A stretch of DNA of 64,000 nt from Solanum dulcamara (taxonomy: Eukaryota; Streptophyta; Magnoliopsida; Solanales; Solanaceae): the NCBI RefSeq assembly GCF_947179165.1, contig NC_077237.1, positions 62,727,523-62,791,522 of the forward strand, read 5' to 3'. Below, piece by piece: positions 22,597 through 37,038 of this stretch. Both the position numbers and the translations under genes were made by a program. Numbering within the stretch: position 1 is the first letter of the stretch; every line of letters begins with the position of its first letter. The notes below the pieces were generated by a model. It made no database searches. It was not told where the DNA came from and saw nothing but the letters and a program-made list of their open reading frames with translations.

Positions 22597-23940
22597 TGAT
22601 CTCGGACATAGTTATATATCCATTTTCTATATTTTTCACTCATGTACCTTGTGTTTTAAAAACATTATACATCTTAATTGCTATGTTTTGATTGATATTG
22701 CAATAAGTGTGCACTTATGGGATTGATGAGCTAACGCATGAATTTTGAAGGGGAATCGAGCACGCAGGAGCATGATGAAAAGGGGTGAAGCGCACTACGG
22801 CCATGCTGCGCCAAGGCCCAAATATTAAAGAACCTGTGCAGGAACATAGTGCGAAGGTCTAAATACTAAAGACCCTTTGCAGGCACGACATGCCAAGGCC
22901 CAAATATTCAAGACACTATATGGGCGTACTACATGCGTTTCGCTCTAGAAAATACTTATTCAAGTCCAGTTGTGGCGCGTCGCGTTATTGTTTACCTGAT
23001 GAGAATTTCCAAATTTTACAAGTCTGAATCCTATAGGGAAAAGAATTTAATTTCCCAAACTCCATAAATAAAACCTTAGTTCTTTTTTGTAGGGTTACTC
23101 ACTATTTTCCAAGGGCAAGAGGAGAGAATTGGATTTTCACCTTATGTTTCTTTTCTTCTACTTTCTTTTAGATATTGAATTGCATGAGAATAATATATTT
23201 TGTGTCTTTGATTATTTTGAGTGGCTAAACGCCCTTATTCTGGGGCTATAGCTATGAACGATTGTTGAACATCACTTTTATTGGATGAAGTTGGTTATTG
23301 TAGAAATTATTCTTGTGTTCATGAATTACTATTTTAATGCTTGATCACCATTAGAATAAATATATTGTCTTATCTTGAACTCGGGAGAGGAATAGAGAGA
23401 TAGAACGTGGAATATAGAGAGCTTGATCTTTTCTTGTATGCTACTTGAGTTGATTTGTATTTAGGATAGGGTTATTCCTAGAACCATGCTTGATTATGAA
23501 GTAGGATGAAAACATAATGCTCAACAGTTAATTCTATCTATCCCTACTCAAATATGTAGTTAGATGGTCAACTTAGGTAGATGGTTAGAGGTCGGGAGCC
23601 CTGACCATAATATTAATCCTGTTAATCAATAATTTAATAATCATATGAAATTCATGGAAGAGATGTGAAACACGACTTCTAAGTAAGCTGCAGCCTTGAT
23701 TATCCTCATTAATGAGAAATAACCAATTTAATACCAAAAGTTCTGAGTTATTAAATTTTTACAGTCATAGTTATAGATAAACATTAAACACTTGAAGTGC
23801 ATTTCCATTAATTTGTGGGTTAGAGAAAGTGATTATTTATTACTCATAAGTCCTTTGGGTTCAATAATTCAGCTCTTTTAGAGACATTATATTACTTGTG
23901 CAAGCACGTACACTTGCGTGTGCAATTGGGGGCAACAACT
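22597..23940 (+). mobile_element. 3' LTR of the Transposase_32-bearing element (right border approximate)
   Basis: Starts TGATCTCGGACATAG right after the polypurine-like tract. It contains a TATA-like CCATAAATAAAACC near 23063 followed by a CT/AG-rich leader, and ends near GCGTGTGCAATTGGGGGCAA. No matching 5' LTR is seen in the window, so the end was not confirmed by pairing. Confidence 0.5.
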
Positions 23941-24288
23941 TGATCTATGATATAACATAAGATATGTTATTGTTGTGTGTTACTGTTAATCCTCGAATTT
24001 TATTATCTACAATTTAATGATAATGATATAGTAGTTAATATTGGTATTATCTAAATCATACTACATCAAATATAGAGTAATGACTTAATTTATTTGAGAT
24101 ATATCTTTCTAGTATTGAGTACACTGTAAATAAAAAAGGCAATTTTAATGACCCTCTAGGTAATTCCGTGTAAATGCATTCTTTTCATTGATTAGAGCAT
24201 TTCTATAGCGACTCCAAGTCATTTATGGCTTGCTGGCACTTACTGTTTGTTTTTCTGGTTGTTAGTTTGTGAAATATTCCCATTGCGG

Positions 24289-26255
24289 TGTTTTGGAGAT
24301 TTTAAATCTTGAATAGTTAACATCGGCCAAAACATCAGGTAAACAACCTCAAAATCAAATTCTAATGGTTTTGACAGCTCTAAAATTTTCATTTTAGGCT
24401 AGTGACAAGGTCGGCTCGAGTACCAAGGCTTTTAGTGTGAGTTTGGGGCATTAGGTATTTTAGCCTTTAAGCTTTGGCCTACGATAGACCTTGGCCAACA
24501 TTATTGGAAAACACACTCGGATAAAAATTTAGTAAGCTCGATTAGCTTCAAAATGTTGAGTTTTATCTAGAATGATCTTTCGTATATTTCTCGAGGCTTC
24601 AAGTCTAATCCACAAGCCCCTTGTGAAATTGGATAAAAATGACACGTAGGTGTAGGACTCATTTTTTATTGAGATAACCTCGGATGGAAATTTTAATTAC
24701 GTCATTGAGTCCAGAACTTTGAATTTGGTGGGCTAAAGTAGTTTGTTTGATAGAATGGGTTTCCGAACAAATCTGGAGCACACCGTCAAAGACTTAGGCA
24801 AAGCAAAAACTCGACTTTTACAACTATTGCTGATAAAACCACTTTTGCTGCCCGGGCTTCTCTTTAGCGACCTTACTTAAGCACCTAGGGCATCAGTTAT
24901 GTGATGCAGGACAGCTGGACGTGTGTCTCTAAAGAAGCCTATCTTTCGCTAAAGCGACCCTCACTTTAGCGGCCAAGGTCTCATTTTAGCAAGGCCCTCT
25001 TTTTAGGCCACGTTGCTTTAGCAAAATTATGGGTCGCTTTTGTGACACCTGGGGGTTCATATTAGAACAAAAATTTAGATCAATGTTACAATTTAAAACT
25101 CGATATCTCCTTTGTTTTAGCTCCAAATTGGGTCATTCAAATGTTGGATTATTAGTCATTGTTGTGGGTATGTGTTGGAGTTTTCAAGAACTATTGATAA
25201 ACCTTTGTTAGAGGTAAATTTAGTATTTACCTACTGCCTTAGTCCCTTTCCTTAGCTTCTATGGTAAATTAGATTGAATGAGTTGAATTGCATTGTTTCG
25301 AGCCCTAAATTCTGTTTCATTTTGGGACACAAGTTTGGAGCGATAATTAGGACTTTTTACAAAGTCAATTTCAAAATTTCTGGCACGGGTCCCACATTCT
25401 TGTTTTAGACTCTGAAATTAGTCTGCCTCATTTTTAGTGATCTTAGTGTCTAAACGACAATATTAATATTGTCATTCTATTTTTGATAGCATGATAGTAT
25501 TTCAAGGCCGTAGGGAAGGGAAAAGCTTCGAAGACTTTATTTTAGAGCGCGCACGATCGGCTTAAAGGTAGGCTACGACTTCCCTCTTTTTAGATTGAGC
25601 TTGATTATGTGAAAACATGATGATTAGTTGGAATTTGAGATGGTTAGGTACCTGATTAAGCCTAGTAGTGTAGAAATCCCATATTTGGCTATTTTTGGGT
25701 AAGTTGGGAACGTGTGAGCATGTTTTACTTGTTCAGTGATCATCCATACCTTGTGTCCTTGTTTATTTCTATTTTCTGATGAGGTTGAGCATTTTTGGCC
25801 TTAGTTTAGACTAGTGATAGTCATAAACCTGTGATATTTGGAGCCTTTAGGCGTTGTTCTTACTCTGATATCGCTTCGGGCGGTTTAGCTCCCTGTAGAC
25901 TGGAAGAGCAGATATGGTCGGATAGTTTGATCCTTAGATTAGGCATTGCCTCAAATTCGACAACCTTCTACCCCTTTCCCCTTTTCTTACAACCCATCCA
26001 TTGGCAATTTGAGAATATGGGCATCGCTTGGTAATTCGAGATTGGGAATAAGTTCGACCTTGGAGTGCTTGGTTAGTTATATAAGGGTGGACACCATTCC
26101 ATGGTGGTTTTATGAATGATGAGTTGACATTTGGCAGTCACTATCGTCGAAGATTCAAGTTCTGGTCATGTTGCTCTCTTATCCTCTATGGAGTTGATTC
26201 ATTTTGATTACGGACTATTTCCCATTTGAGACTCATCCGTGGTTCGAGGTCTAGG
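24289..26255 (+). mobile_element. LTR fragment, left part, split by element A (continues at 46241)
   Basis: Opens near TGTTTTGGAGATTTTAAATC and includes TCGGCTCGAGTACC, 'AAATGACACGTAGGTGTAGG' and, at 25568, the donor-like GTAGGC after CTTAAAG. It reads into element A at GAGGTCTAGG and resumes after it as CTGGGCGCTGG. The two halves make an LTR of about 2.9 kb in plus orientation. No primer site follows and no matching flank duplication is visible, so it may be a solo or truncated LTR. The left border is uncertain. Confidence 0.6.
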
Positions 26256-28843
26256 TGTCACGACCCAAAATCTGGCCTGATAGAACTTATCCTTTCCCAC
26301 CAGACAAGTTAGCCTAAATCTACCAAATACGGAAGATAAGCGGAAAATAATTTAGATAGATAAATATAGATAAAACAGAAAATTAGTCAACTAAAAAAGT
26401 CCCCCACAGACTAGTTGTCACATATATAAGCCTTCTAATTACAACATATTAAATAAATACAAGTGTCAATCTTTGTCTCTTGAATAGAACACAGTAATAA
26501 ATAAAAAGAAATAGAAAAGACGGTCGGCATCAATAACTACCTCTCAAATTGCCTCAGAAAGCCTCGAATAAAAATAAAAAAAGCTGGGTCACTGTCCGGG
26601 CTCGAAACCTACACAAGTGTAGTTAGCAAGGAGTGAGTACCAACAGTGCGATACCCAGAAAAATAAATAACTAAGACTAGGCAAAGCTAGTAAAATACAC
26701 ATACTCCTGTCAAACCATCCAATCCCAGACTATAATCTGCACGGAAATTAGCCCAATCTAATAGTTCTAACAACACAATTTTCATATACCTCAATAATAA
26801 TACAATTTAATTTGCAAGAGAATTAGTGTGATCTGTAATATAGATCAAGGAAATATCAGGGGTAAAATAGTCCACATTTGCAAAAGATGTATGATGCAAT
26901 GGAATGCAATGCAATGTCACATATCGTGATGCATGTCTATCCTAAATAATAAACATACACTCATCACCTCATACTAGAACCGATAGAGGCCTCACCTGGA
27001 CAATGTATCTGCTAGAAGAGACCTCGGCCGCTGAAAAATACCTCAGCAAATCACCTCGACCGATAGAAACCTCGACCCCAATATCTAGCATCTCGCTCTT
27101 ATCACTTTTTTCAGCCATCACAAACAAGTATACACATGAGAAATGAGTGAATACAGAATGAATTTTCGCATATAATGCCATATAGTACACAATCACCCAA
27201 TTAGTCAATATCATAAGAATAACATATAAATATATCCAAATATCCACAACAAGCCCAAGGTTCTATCATATCGAACACCACATGTTATCTCATCTCAATT
27301 TTTCAATTTATTACCTTACTCTTTATCATCAAGTTTATTTGAATATCAATAGTTCTTAAAACCACTTTTTATCAATCCTCAACACATAAGACACGAATAC
27401 ATGATCCTACAAGCTTAAGAATAGGTTTAGAAATTCACTTTCCTCGAATTTGATCCTACTAGTCCAAAACTTGACCTTTGCCCTTATGCTAGCGCTCTGA
27501 ATCGTAAGAATCTAATCAAATGAATTGCCAATCAAATGAATTGCCAATCAAATTACAAAACTAATGATATCCAAATCATCATCTTGAAAATTGAGTCGAA
27601 TCTGACCCGAAAAACCCGATTTCAAAAATGAATAGGAAATCCAAAATTTTTTGGATGAAAACATTGTTTATAATCTAAGGAATCTATTAGCAAAAATCAT
27701 TAAAATCAGCCCAAAATCATCAAATTCAGAAAATTACCAATATTCTTGAAAACCCCCCAAAATCAAGGCTTAAAATCATGAATTAGAGGCCAAAATCCGA
27801 ATACAATCAACGTGTAATGAACAATATACGTTAAAATAACTTACCCACAAGGTTTCCCATGAGAATCTCCTTGAAATCCTCTTTCCCAAAATCTCAAAGT
27901 CAAACAAAGGAGGATTTTTGTCTTTTCCTGTCTTTTAGGAATTAATTGCTGCTAGGTCAAAAATGACCCTCTGCGATCGTGGCCAGAGGCTCATGAACGT
28001 GGAAGCTTCCCACTTTGCCTATCGCGAACGCCGTAGAGTTCCTGCGAAGGCGAAGGCTTCACACTCAGCATTCTGCGATTGTGATCGATCTCCTACGAAT
28101 GTAAAGTTCAAGGCATAAGACTCTTCACGAACACGGACAAGCTCCTCGAATGTGATGCACACGCACTAGACACTAGAAGAACAAATTCACACCTTAGCTA
28201 AAACACATATTGGACCCTTGGGATTCGTTCGGAATCATGATTACACAAACTGTATATGCTACTATACTAATTTTGACATTCCGGACTCAATGGAATAGGC
28301 AAAATTTAAATTTAAGGTCTCCTTGGCCCGCAATCTGTTAAGTCGCAACTAAACTAGTTTCGGCACTTAAAATACCCAAAATACCCTTAAAACCTCTAAA
28401 AATTACAACAAAGTCATTTCTAGCATTAAAATCATCCCCCAAAACAATTGGAACCATCAGAAATCCAATCCGACCATCTGAACATCAAATGTTGACAAAA
28501 GTCAAACTTTGATCAAACTTAAACTCAATTTCAAACTCTGAACCTAAAATCCACGTTTCAACTCCAAATATGATTCTGACTACTCTCCTAGACCAATTTA
28601 CACACTTTAAATTGATGGAATCGACGGGATCTTATTCGAAGACTCGAAACTTCAAATGACTAAAAAACTCAAAATGTGACAACTTAAGACTTTAAAACTC
28701 ATTTCTTTAGCAAAATCTCAGTTTTCACAAGATTTTCAAAAGACAACTTTCAAACCCAATCTAAAATGACTCGTGGCAATTGACGGGAGGGTAAAATGAT
28801 AATTTTATTAAAAATGTCGAAAATAATCTTCAAGGTGATTACA
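26256..28843 (-). repeat. 3' LTR of element A, 2588 bp
   Basis: Read on the minus strand it starts TGTAATCACCTTGAAG and ends TTTTGGGTCGTGACA. A splice-donor-like GTAAGT sits at 27839-27844 on the minus strand, after CTTGTGG. The same site is present in the other LTR at 45340-45345. A short minus-strand frame in 26969-27247 is not conserved and is not a gene. Confidence 0.88.
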
Positions 28844-28860
28844 TCATCCACTCCTAAAAA
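28844..28860 (-). promoter_or_regulatory. Polypurine tract of element A
   Basis: On the minus strand GGTTTTTAGGAGTGGATGA directly precedes the LTR start TGTAAT. This is the usual position of the plus-strand primer, here degraded compared with a clean purine run. Confidence 0.6.
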
Positions 28861-31800
28861 CCATTTTTGTCATCAAACATAAAGCAATGGACATACCTGG
28901 AGTCTCAAAAGGATGGGTGTAATAGGCCCGCTGTCTGACTCTATCTCCTAAGTAGCCTCTACCACGGACCGATACCACTCCTGAACCTTCACCGAAGCTC
29001 TTCTTAGTCCTCAAGTTCCTGACTTGTCTATCCAAAATAGCCACATGTTTCTTCTCATAGGTCAAATCTGGGCTCAACTCAATCGAATCAAGGGAAATCA
29101 CATGTGACTCATCTGGAATGTAGCGCCATAGCATTGAGACACGAAATACTAGATGTATAGAAGATACACTAGGTGGAAAGGCAAGCCTATAAGTCACCTC
29201 GCCTACTCAATCTAGAATCTCAAAAGGACCAATAAACTTAAGGTTGAGCTTGCTCTTACTCCCGAACATCATGACACCCTTCGAGGGAGAGACGCTCAAC
29301 CATTCCTGGTCACCGTCAATGAACACCAAAAGTCGAACCCGCCTGTCAGCATAGCTTTTCTGGAGACTCTGAGTTGTTAACAACCTACCTTGAATCAACC
29401 AAGCCCGCTCTATGGAATCTCTGAGTACATCAACTTCTAGTCTATCCACCGCCAAAGAATCAAACCGCCTAATGGGCAATCTATATCTTCAGCCATACAG
29501 AGTTTCAAAAATAGCCATCTAGATGCTGGAATGGTAACTGTTGTTGTAAGAGAACTCCGCCAAAGGCAAGTGTTGATCCCATCGAGAACCAAAATCAATC
29601 ACACATGCCCATAGTATATCCTCAAGACCTGAATTTTCCTCTGAGATTGTCTATCCTTCTAAGGGTGGAATGCGGTACTCAGATCAAGTCGGGTACCCAA
29701 CCAACGTTGCAGATCCTCCCAAAAGTGAGATGTGAACAATGATCCCCGATTAGATATAATGAAAATAAGACCTCCATGAAGTCTAACAATCTGACTAATA
29801 TAGAGCTGAGCTAACCTCTCTGTCGTGAACTTAACCTTCACTGGAATGAAGTGAGAAGATTTGGTCAATCGATCGACCACAACCCAAATGGAATCAAATA
29901 CTCCCCGGTAGTGGGCAATCCTACCACAAAATCTATAGTGATCCTCTCCCAATTCCAAGTGGGGATGGGCATCCTCTAAAACTTACCCATGGGCCTCTGG
30001 TGCTCACACTTAACCTTCTAGAATGTCCAACACTTGGACAAGAACTCAGTGATGTCCTTGTTCATACCACACCACCAATAGTGCTAACTCAAGTAATTAT
30101 ACATCTATTTTGTCCTAGGGTAAATAGAATATCGAGTTCAATGGGCCTTCTCAAGTATCGATCTGATCATATCACCCACCTTAGGCACACCAATACGACT
30201 CCAAATCCTCAAAATAGCCTCAGAATCAAGTACTGCTTCCTTAGTTTCACCTCTCTTCACCTTTTCTCAAATGAGGCACAACTTCTCATCCTCAAACTGC
30301 CTCTGAGGATCTGATCCATCAAAGAAGAGCGGGCCTCTATGAAAGCAAGTACTCGACCCTCATCAGAAAGCTACAATGTCACGAACCCATTGGCTAATAT
30401 TTGAACATCTCTAGCTATGGGTCGCTCCTCAGTTCGAATAACTGCAAGAATTCCCTTGCTAGAAGTCTTTTTACTTAATGTATTGGTCACCATATTGGCC
30501 TTCCCAGGGTGATATTGGATAGTCAAGTCATAATCCTTTAGAAGATCAATCCACCTCCTTTGCCTCAAATTCAATTCCCGCTGGCTGAAAATATATTGTA
30601 GACTCCGGTGATCGGTGAATATCTCGCAATGGACCCCATATAAATAATGCCTCTATAACTTCAAAAAAAAGATTACTGCTACCAACTTTTGCTAACTTTA
30701 AATTATGGGTGGGATAGTTCTTTTCATGTGTCTTTAATTGCCTCAAAGCATAGGCAATCACCTTCCCTTTTCGCATCAACACTCCACCTAAACCCACGCC
30801 CGATGCATCATAATGCATGGTGAAGTCAACACCCTCCTTAGGCTAGGTCAATACAGGTGCGGTAGTCAATAATACCTTGAGCTTTTGGAAGCTCTTCTCA
30901 CACTCATTCGACCAATAAAATACCACAATCTTCTAAGTGAGCCTGGTCAATGGAGATGCTATCATAGAGAAGCCCTGAACGAAACGATGATAATATCTCA
31001 CCAAGACCACAAAACTATGAATCTCTTTAGCTTAGGTGGTTCTAGTCCACCCCCAAACTGCCTCAATTTTAGCCGAATCAACTTTAATGCCCTCTTTAGA
31101 CCCCATATGACCTAAAAACACCACCGAACTCAAACAAAGCTCACACTTGGAGAACTTGGCATAAAACTTCTTCTCCCTAAGCCTCTGAAGCACAATACTT
31201 AAGATTTGCACATGATCTACCTTATTATTAGAGTAAACCAAGATATCATCAATTAAAACAATCAAAAATGAATTTAGATACGAACAAAACACCCTATTCA
31301 TCAATTCTATAAATGCTATTGGGGCATTAGTCAACCTAAAAGACATAACAAGAAACTCATAGTGGTCATATCTAGTCTGGAAAGCATTCTTAGGAATATC
31401 AGATGGAAGAATCCTCAACTAATGTTACCTGGATCTCAAATCAATTTTAGAGAATAAGGTCTCTCCTTGTAGATGATCAAAAATCATCAATACGGGGAAG
31501 AGGGTGCTTGTTCTTAACAGTCACCTTGTTCAACTGTCTATAGTCGACACACATCCTTATGGACCCATCCTTCTTCTTCATAAATAAGAACGTGTCATCC
31601 CAAGGTGAAACAATAGGGCGAATAAACCCCTTACTCAACAAATTCTAAAGATGCTCCTTTAGCTCATTCAACTCAGTTAGAGCCATACGATAAGGAGAAA
31701 TAGAAATGGGCTTGCTGCCTGGCTTGAGGACAATAGCGAATTCAAAATCCCTATCAAGTGGAACCCCTGGGATATCGATATAAAATATATCCATAAACTC

Positions 31801-33850
31801 TCAAACTACAGGAAAAGGCTTCATAGAAGCTGGCTCAACAATAGTATTATGAATAAATGCCAAATATGCCAAACAACCTCTATTGATCAATCGCTAGGCC
31901 CGAATACAAGATATAACCTTAAAAGGATAAGAACCGCTCAAACCCTTCCTCTCTATCCGTGGCATATCGAGCATAGCTAAGGTCATAGTCTTGGCATAAC
32001 AATTAATAATAACACGATACAAAGATAACTAGTCCATACCCAAAATAATGTTGAAGTCTACCATATCAAGAATAATCATGTCCACCCACATCTTATAACC
32101 CGCTAAAGACACAAGAATGGATCCGTACACTCAATCCACTACTAAGGGCTCTCCTATTGGGGGTAGAAACATGCATGAGCATGGGCATATGATCACATAA
32201 CAATTCAAACCCAGAAGAGAAATATGCAGACACATATCAATAAGTGAAGCCAAGATCAAATAAAATAAATAATGGCAAATCGGAACAACACTTGTGATGA
32301 CTGCATTGGAAGCCTTGGCCTCGAGTATTCTTGGAAAAGCATAGCAATGAGCTCCCCATCCACCACTTATATAGGAAACTCTTCTACTACCCTTCTGTGT
32401 TGGGCATCACTCACTCCCCTACCTCCGATACGACCAATTATATCGGACTGACCCCTACCAAGACCTTGGGTCTGTGGGGATAAACCTCTGGCTGTGGTGC
32501 CGAACCCCTAACTGGTGCTTCTGTGTAAGAATGATACGGTCAAGAATAATTTTACATGGGGCATTTTTGGACCAAATGGCCCCGGAACCCATACCCAAAT
32601 CATGATATCGAATTAGACAGGTGTTGCAAATAAAAATAAGGGATACTGTCACCACCCCAGCCCGCAGGAACTGGATGAACTCTGACCCCAACTGTACAAA
32701 CCAAGATGATCCTGTCCTCCCTCAAATGCCGATAAGGATGCATAAAACTCGTGGCACTAGAAAGAACCACCACCACATGCAAAACCTCTGCCTCTAGAAG
32801 AGGCAACAGAGTATTGACTAGATGAACGGTATATCTTGGGGTCACCAAACTCCTCTCTATCCATCAACTCTTCCTTCTTGGCGGTACTAACCACAGACTA
32901 AAAAAAGGCTCCATCTCTAAATACCCAAAAATGTAGACTGTCTGATAGAGTAAGTCAAACCTCTTACAAAATGACAAACCCTCTCTATCTTATAAGGGAT
33001 GATAGTGGTGGCATGTTTGGCTAGCTTAAAAAATGAACATCATATTCAGTAACGGACATCCCATCCTGCCTCAGGATCTCAAACCTTATTCGTCTCTTCT
33101 CCCTTACACTCCAAGGGACAAAATAATCATAAAAGGCACTGGTAAACATCTCCCAAGTCATTGGAGGAGACCTAACTTGTAGAGACCCTAAATCTATCCT
33201 CCACCACTCTCTAGCTAGTCCACAAAGCTAAAATGTAACATAACAAACCCTATGGGACTCAGCCAACCCAACTATCTCTAGCAACTCTCTACAAGTAGTT
33301 AAAAACTCATATGCATCCTCTTTCTTCCCACATTAAAACTTAGGTAGATCCATCTTCCTAAACTTTTGATACCTGCACTACTCTTCCTCAATAAATACAA
33401 CTATTGGTGCAATTTGACCCTCATCTGCTAGTGTTAGAGGAATCTCAACTTTAGGGACTACTAGCAGCTTTCCCGCTTATCTCTGAGCCTTGGGAGCCTG
33501 TTGTTGGTTTTGGAACCTGGAACCTTACTCGAGTCTGTAATATTCCTAGTGTGGCTATTGGGCTACTAATCTATGCCATATTATCGAGCGCACCTAAAAC
33601 CTTTAGTAGAGTATCTTGTAGTAATAGCGCTATCGCATACTCAGGAGAAACCTGCTATTCTCTAGCCTCTATCACAAGCTCGAGGGAAATACTAGTCTCA
33701 TGATCGCCTATTAGTGTTGCTCCTTGGCCTCAGTCCCTACCTTGAACTTTGGCTCTGCCTCTACCTCTACTCCTTGCTGGGATCTGAGTAGGAATCTCAG
33801 GGGCTGGCTCCTCTCGTCCAATAGAAGCTAATAGTCATTATAGCCCTTCG
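28860..33850 (-). pseudogene. Element A gag-pol remnant
   Basis: Reading leftward on the minus strand: gag about 33850-32450 (KMDLPKF, ECHRVCYV-like stretch, LAREWWR), then an aspartic-protease/linker area (NIILGMD at about 32050 with the following Trp codon now TAG). The RT is at about 31418-31030 ([39 protein letters not shown]). RNase H follows at about 30818-30371 ([26 protein letters not shown]) and integrase at about 29958-29660 (VDRLTKSSHFIPV, LHGGLIFIISNRGSLFTSHFW). A C-terminal part lies at 29479-28860 (RRFDSLAVDRL, LGPDLTYE-like). The RT keeps IDD. The integrase reads ISNRG where ISDRG is expected, losing a catalytic Asp. Open segments lie in three frames with many stops; inactive. 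Confidence 0.85.
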
Positions 33851-33935
33851 AAGATAAGTAACGGGTATCTCCGCAGCGATCCTCTAGGCTCTACTAGACT
33901 AGGCTTGTACACATGTGAGACTTATGAATTTGGGG

Positions 33936-33949
33936 ATCTGATATCATTT
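33936..33949 (-). promoter_or_regulatory. Primer-binding site of element A
   Basis: On the minus strand TGATATCAGATCCCC lies just inside the 5' LTR. It corresponds to the TGGTATCAGA-type site complementary to the 3' end of initiator tRNA-Met, with one changed base. Confidence 0.75.
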
Positions 33950-34530
33950 TTCACTATGCGAAATCCGAGCGTGATGACACTTATCCTATTGTACCACACA
34001 AGTCAGCCTAACCCACTAAATGCGGAAGATAAAAGTAGTAAACAACTTAGATAGATAAATATAAAATATAAAGCAGAAATTTGTCAACAACAAAAATCCC
34101 CACAGACTGGTTGTCACATATACAAGCTTTATAATTATAAGATACAAAATAAATACAAGTCTCAATCTTTGTCTCTCGAATAGAATAAAGTAATAAATAA
34201 AGAGCAATAGGAAAGATGGCTGACATCAACAGTTACCTCTTGAATTGCCTTAGAAAGCCTTGGATGAAAATAAGAAAAATTGGGTCACTGTCTGGGCTCA
34301 AAACCTACAAAAATATAGTTAACAAGGAGTGAGTACCAATAACGCGGTACCCATTAAGTAAACAACTAAGACTAAGCAAAGCTAGTAAAATATACATAGT
34401 TCTGTCACACCATCCAACCTTCAGACTACAACCTGCACAGAAATCAACCAAGTCTACAGTTCTAACAACACAATACTCATATACCTCAACAACAGTATAA
34501 TTCAATTCGCAAGTGAATCAGTACGATAAG
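33950..34530 (-). repeat. 5' LTR of element A, inner part (interrupted)
   Basis: Aligns with the 26256-26830 end of the other LTR (GCGGAAGATAA, GGTTGTCACATATA, TCGAATAGAA words). It breaks off at GTACGATAAG, where element B is inserted, and resumes at 44323. Confidence 0.85.
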
Positions 34531-37020
34531 TGTAACACCTCAATTTTCTTTTTATGTTTTTTTTGAAAAGATTGCCAGGTGATCCACGTTATCTATGAAG
34601 TTCTATATGAGTAGTGATAGTTGGAAAGAGGTTTAGAGGGATTTGGAAGGAGTTGGAGGCCAAGTAATGAGTCGTGGTAATCAACCTACTTGCGTAAGCT
34701 ACTGACTTGGATGTCTTACATAATAAAGCTATTTGAGTACATGTCGAGCTTAAGTAGCAAGAATTTCATAGGTTCTTAAAGTGAGATGAGATTTTGAACC
34801 TACGAAAGAAGAATAAGGAAATGACGCACCTACTTGGAATGAGTAGGTGATGCACCTACTTGGAACAAGCAGGTGACACACTGACTTGGGGTGGACCCCA
34901 TGCTGCCATGTGGCAGCTTTGGATTGGGCACATAGATGAGGTGGCGCCCTAAGGGCTGGACACGTGTCACCCCTAGGGGATGCCATGTATCACACTTTAA
35001 GGGATCATATATATATACATGTAAAAATGACTAATCTTTCATCTAGACCTCATTCTACAATTTAGAAAGTGAGGAAAGTTGAGAGAAAACGTAGAGAATC
35101 AAGAGAGGCAGCCACAGGTTTGGCTTGAAACAAGGTAAGTCCTCCGATTTTATTCCGTAAATTAATTATCTAAGGTATTATTAGATTAAATAACGGTGTT
35201 TAACAACATAAAATTTATAGTTGGGTCAGCGAGGAGGTTCTTATTCTTGTTAACAAACCCATTTATTTTGAATGGGACTACTGTTAGTAATACTAGTATA
35301 AATCCTTATGTAAAGCTTCATTTTGATTAATTCAAGATATTTTCGAAAGCTATTTCATAGGGATATAACTTTCATTTAGGCTCTAAAACCCAGTTTTTCT
35401 TTTATCTTCTCAAAAAAGGGTGATGAAGTATAGGGGAGGTGCAACCCAGATTTTGTTTTGAAAATCCTACATGGACTACTGTTGGTATTTTGGGCATATC
35501 CTTTTGAACAGAATTGTTGTAGGGGTGATTCAAAATTGTATGTGACCCTAATACACATGTATATAACTTTAATTGAGGCCACAAATCCTACTTCTCCCAT
35601 TTACTCCTTCGAAACTGAGCAAAAATACAAAACAGTAGGCTGTCCAAAATTTCTATTTTGATAGTTTGGGCTGATTCTTATTGATTTTATATTTAGTTTC
35701 GATATGATGAGACTCTCAAACTTAAGTAGATATTTTATTTTGTATTTAAGGTATATATGCGCTTATATCATCTAAGAGGAACTGTTTGACAATATGGATT
35801 TTGGTTGATCTATGGCGTAGAGGAATTGAACTCCTAGAGGTGTGGTAGAACTTGTTATGTGCTAAAATGTCAAGGTTTGTGTATAAACTTGAACTTGGAA
35901 ATATTTATTTTCTAAAATTTAAAGTATTTTGATGGGTTGTTTCCTTACTCCTTGTCTTGTATTATGGTATGACTAGTATCTCAAGTATTGCAAAACTTTC
36001 GCTAAATCACCACTTGTACGAATTGCTTGATCATTTTGCATCCTTGTTGGGACTTCGTCCTTCTTGTTATGGTGACTTATCATTGATATTTACATGCCTA
36101 TCGATTTGGATCTTGCCCATCTTGACTTTGGATTTACATTTCATCTTGACGATGGGGTTTCGTCCATTCTCGAGTACGAGTGGAAAGTCATTTTCAACAT
36201 GGTTCTTGATTCTCTTGATATTGGGTGACGACCCTTCTTGATTTCGGGGCTTCAGTCCGTCTTGATGTTGATTGTGCTTAATGTGAAGGCATGACGTACC
36301 TATTGGGCAAAATTAATTATTTGACATCTCTTTTGAATTGAATTATAAGTTTTTAGATACTTAAGCCTTCAAATATTGATATTAATTTTTAAACTCTTCA
36401 AGGTTTATATTCGATACTTTGATATACTTGTTTACTTGGGCTTACCTTTACCTTATTGAGCCACCTGCGACAAACCAGGAAGTTGAAGAATTTAATGGCT
36501 CCAAGCCCAAAGTTTATACACCACTAAGCTTTATGCTTAGTGATAGTTGTTTTCTATCGTAGGTAATGTGCGGGACAAGATGTGAAGATGGACATTTAGA
36601 GTAGACTTTTGGAGCCCTTGTGAAGATCACATCTACATATGCATCTTGTTTTGTAAATATTTTAGGGACTTGTACAGGATACATGTGGTACTTATGTATG
36701 ATATTTTGAAGTCTTGTGGAAACAAAACCGTATGCTTGTAACTTGAACTGGGTGACTAGTTTTGCTATTTTTGAAGTGTGCTTTTAACTCAAGTCATGCC
36801 ATGTACTGGATTTATACTTTGACTTGTCATTATGCACAAAAGAAGATAATAATTTTGTGATGATTATTAGTTTGAGTTTTGTGTATTTTATGGACCCGCA
36901 ATGGTGTTGAATTTGAAATAGAATTTCAAAAAAAGTTGTCTAAATGTTTGACTATTTGAGATTAAGAAAAAAAATTATCTTTTTCTTCGTAAGTGGCATC
37001 CTCTCAAAGGGGATGCTACA
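34531..37020 (+). repeat. 5' LTR of element B, 2490 bp
   Basis: Bounded by TGTAACACCTC and GGATGCTACA. It contains GACACGTGTC (34959-34968), TATA (35008-35017), a leader with TTGAGAGAAAACGTAGAG, and a consensus donor CAAG|GTAAGT at 35135-35140. A 94-codon frame at 35957-36241 recurs in the 3' LTR (43266-43550), but repeats CTTCGTCC-like words and is not a credible protein. Confidence 0.92.
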
Positions 37021-37025
37021 AGTGT

Positions 37026-37038
37026 TGGTATCAGAGCC
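37026..37038 (+). promoter_or_regulatory. Primer-binding site of element B
   Basis: TGGTATCAGAGCC starts 5 bases after the LTR end CTACA. It is the standard site complementary to initiator tRNA-Met used by many plant Ty3/gypsy elements, and is intact here. Confidence 0.9.

Noticed and set aside
37026..37038. tRNA-like match near LTR ends
   Set aside because: TGGTATCAGA is a primer-binding site complementary to initiator tRNA-Met, not a tRNA gene; no cloverleaf is present.
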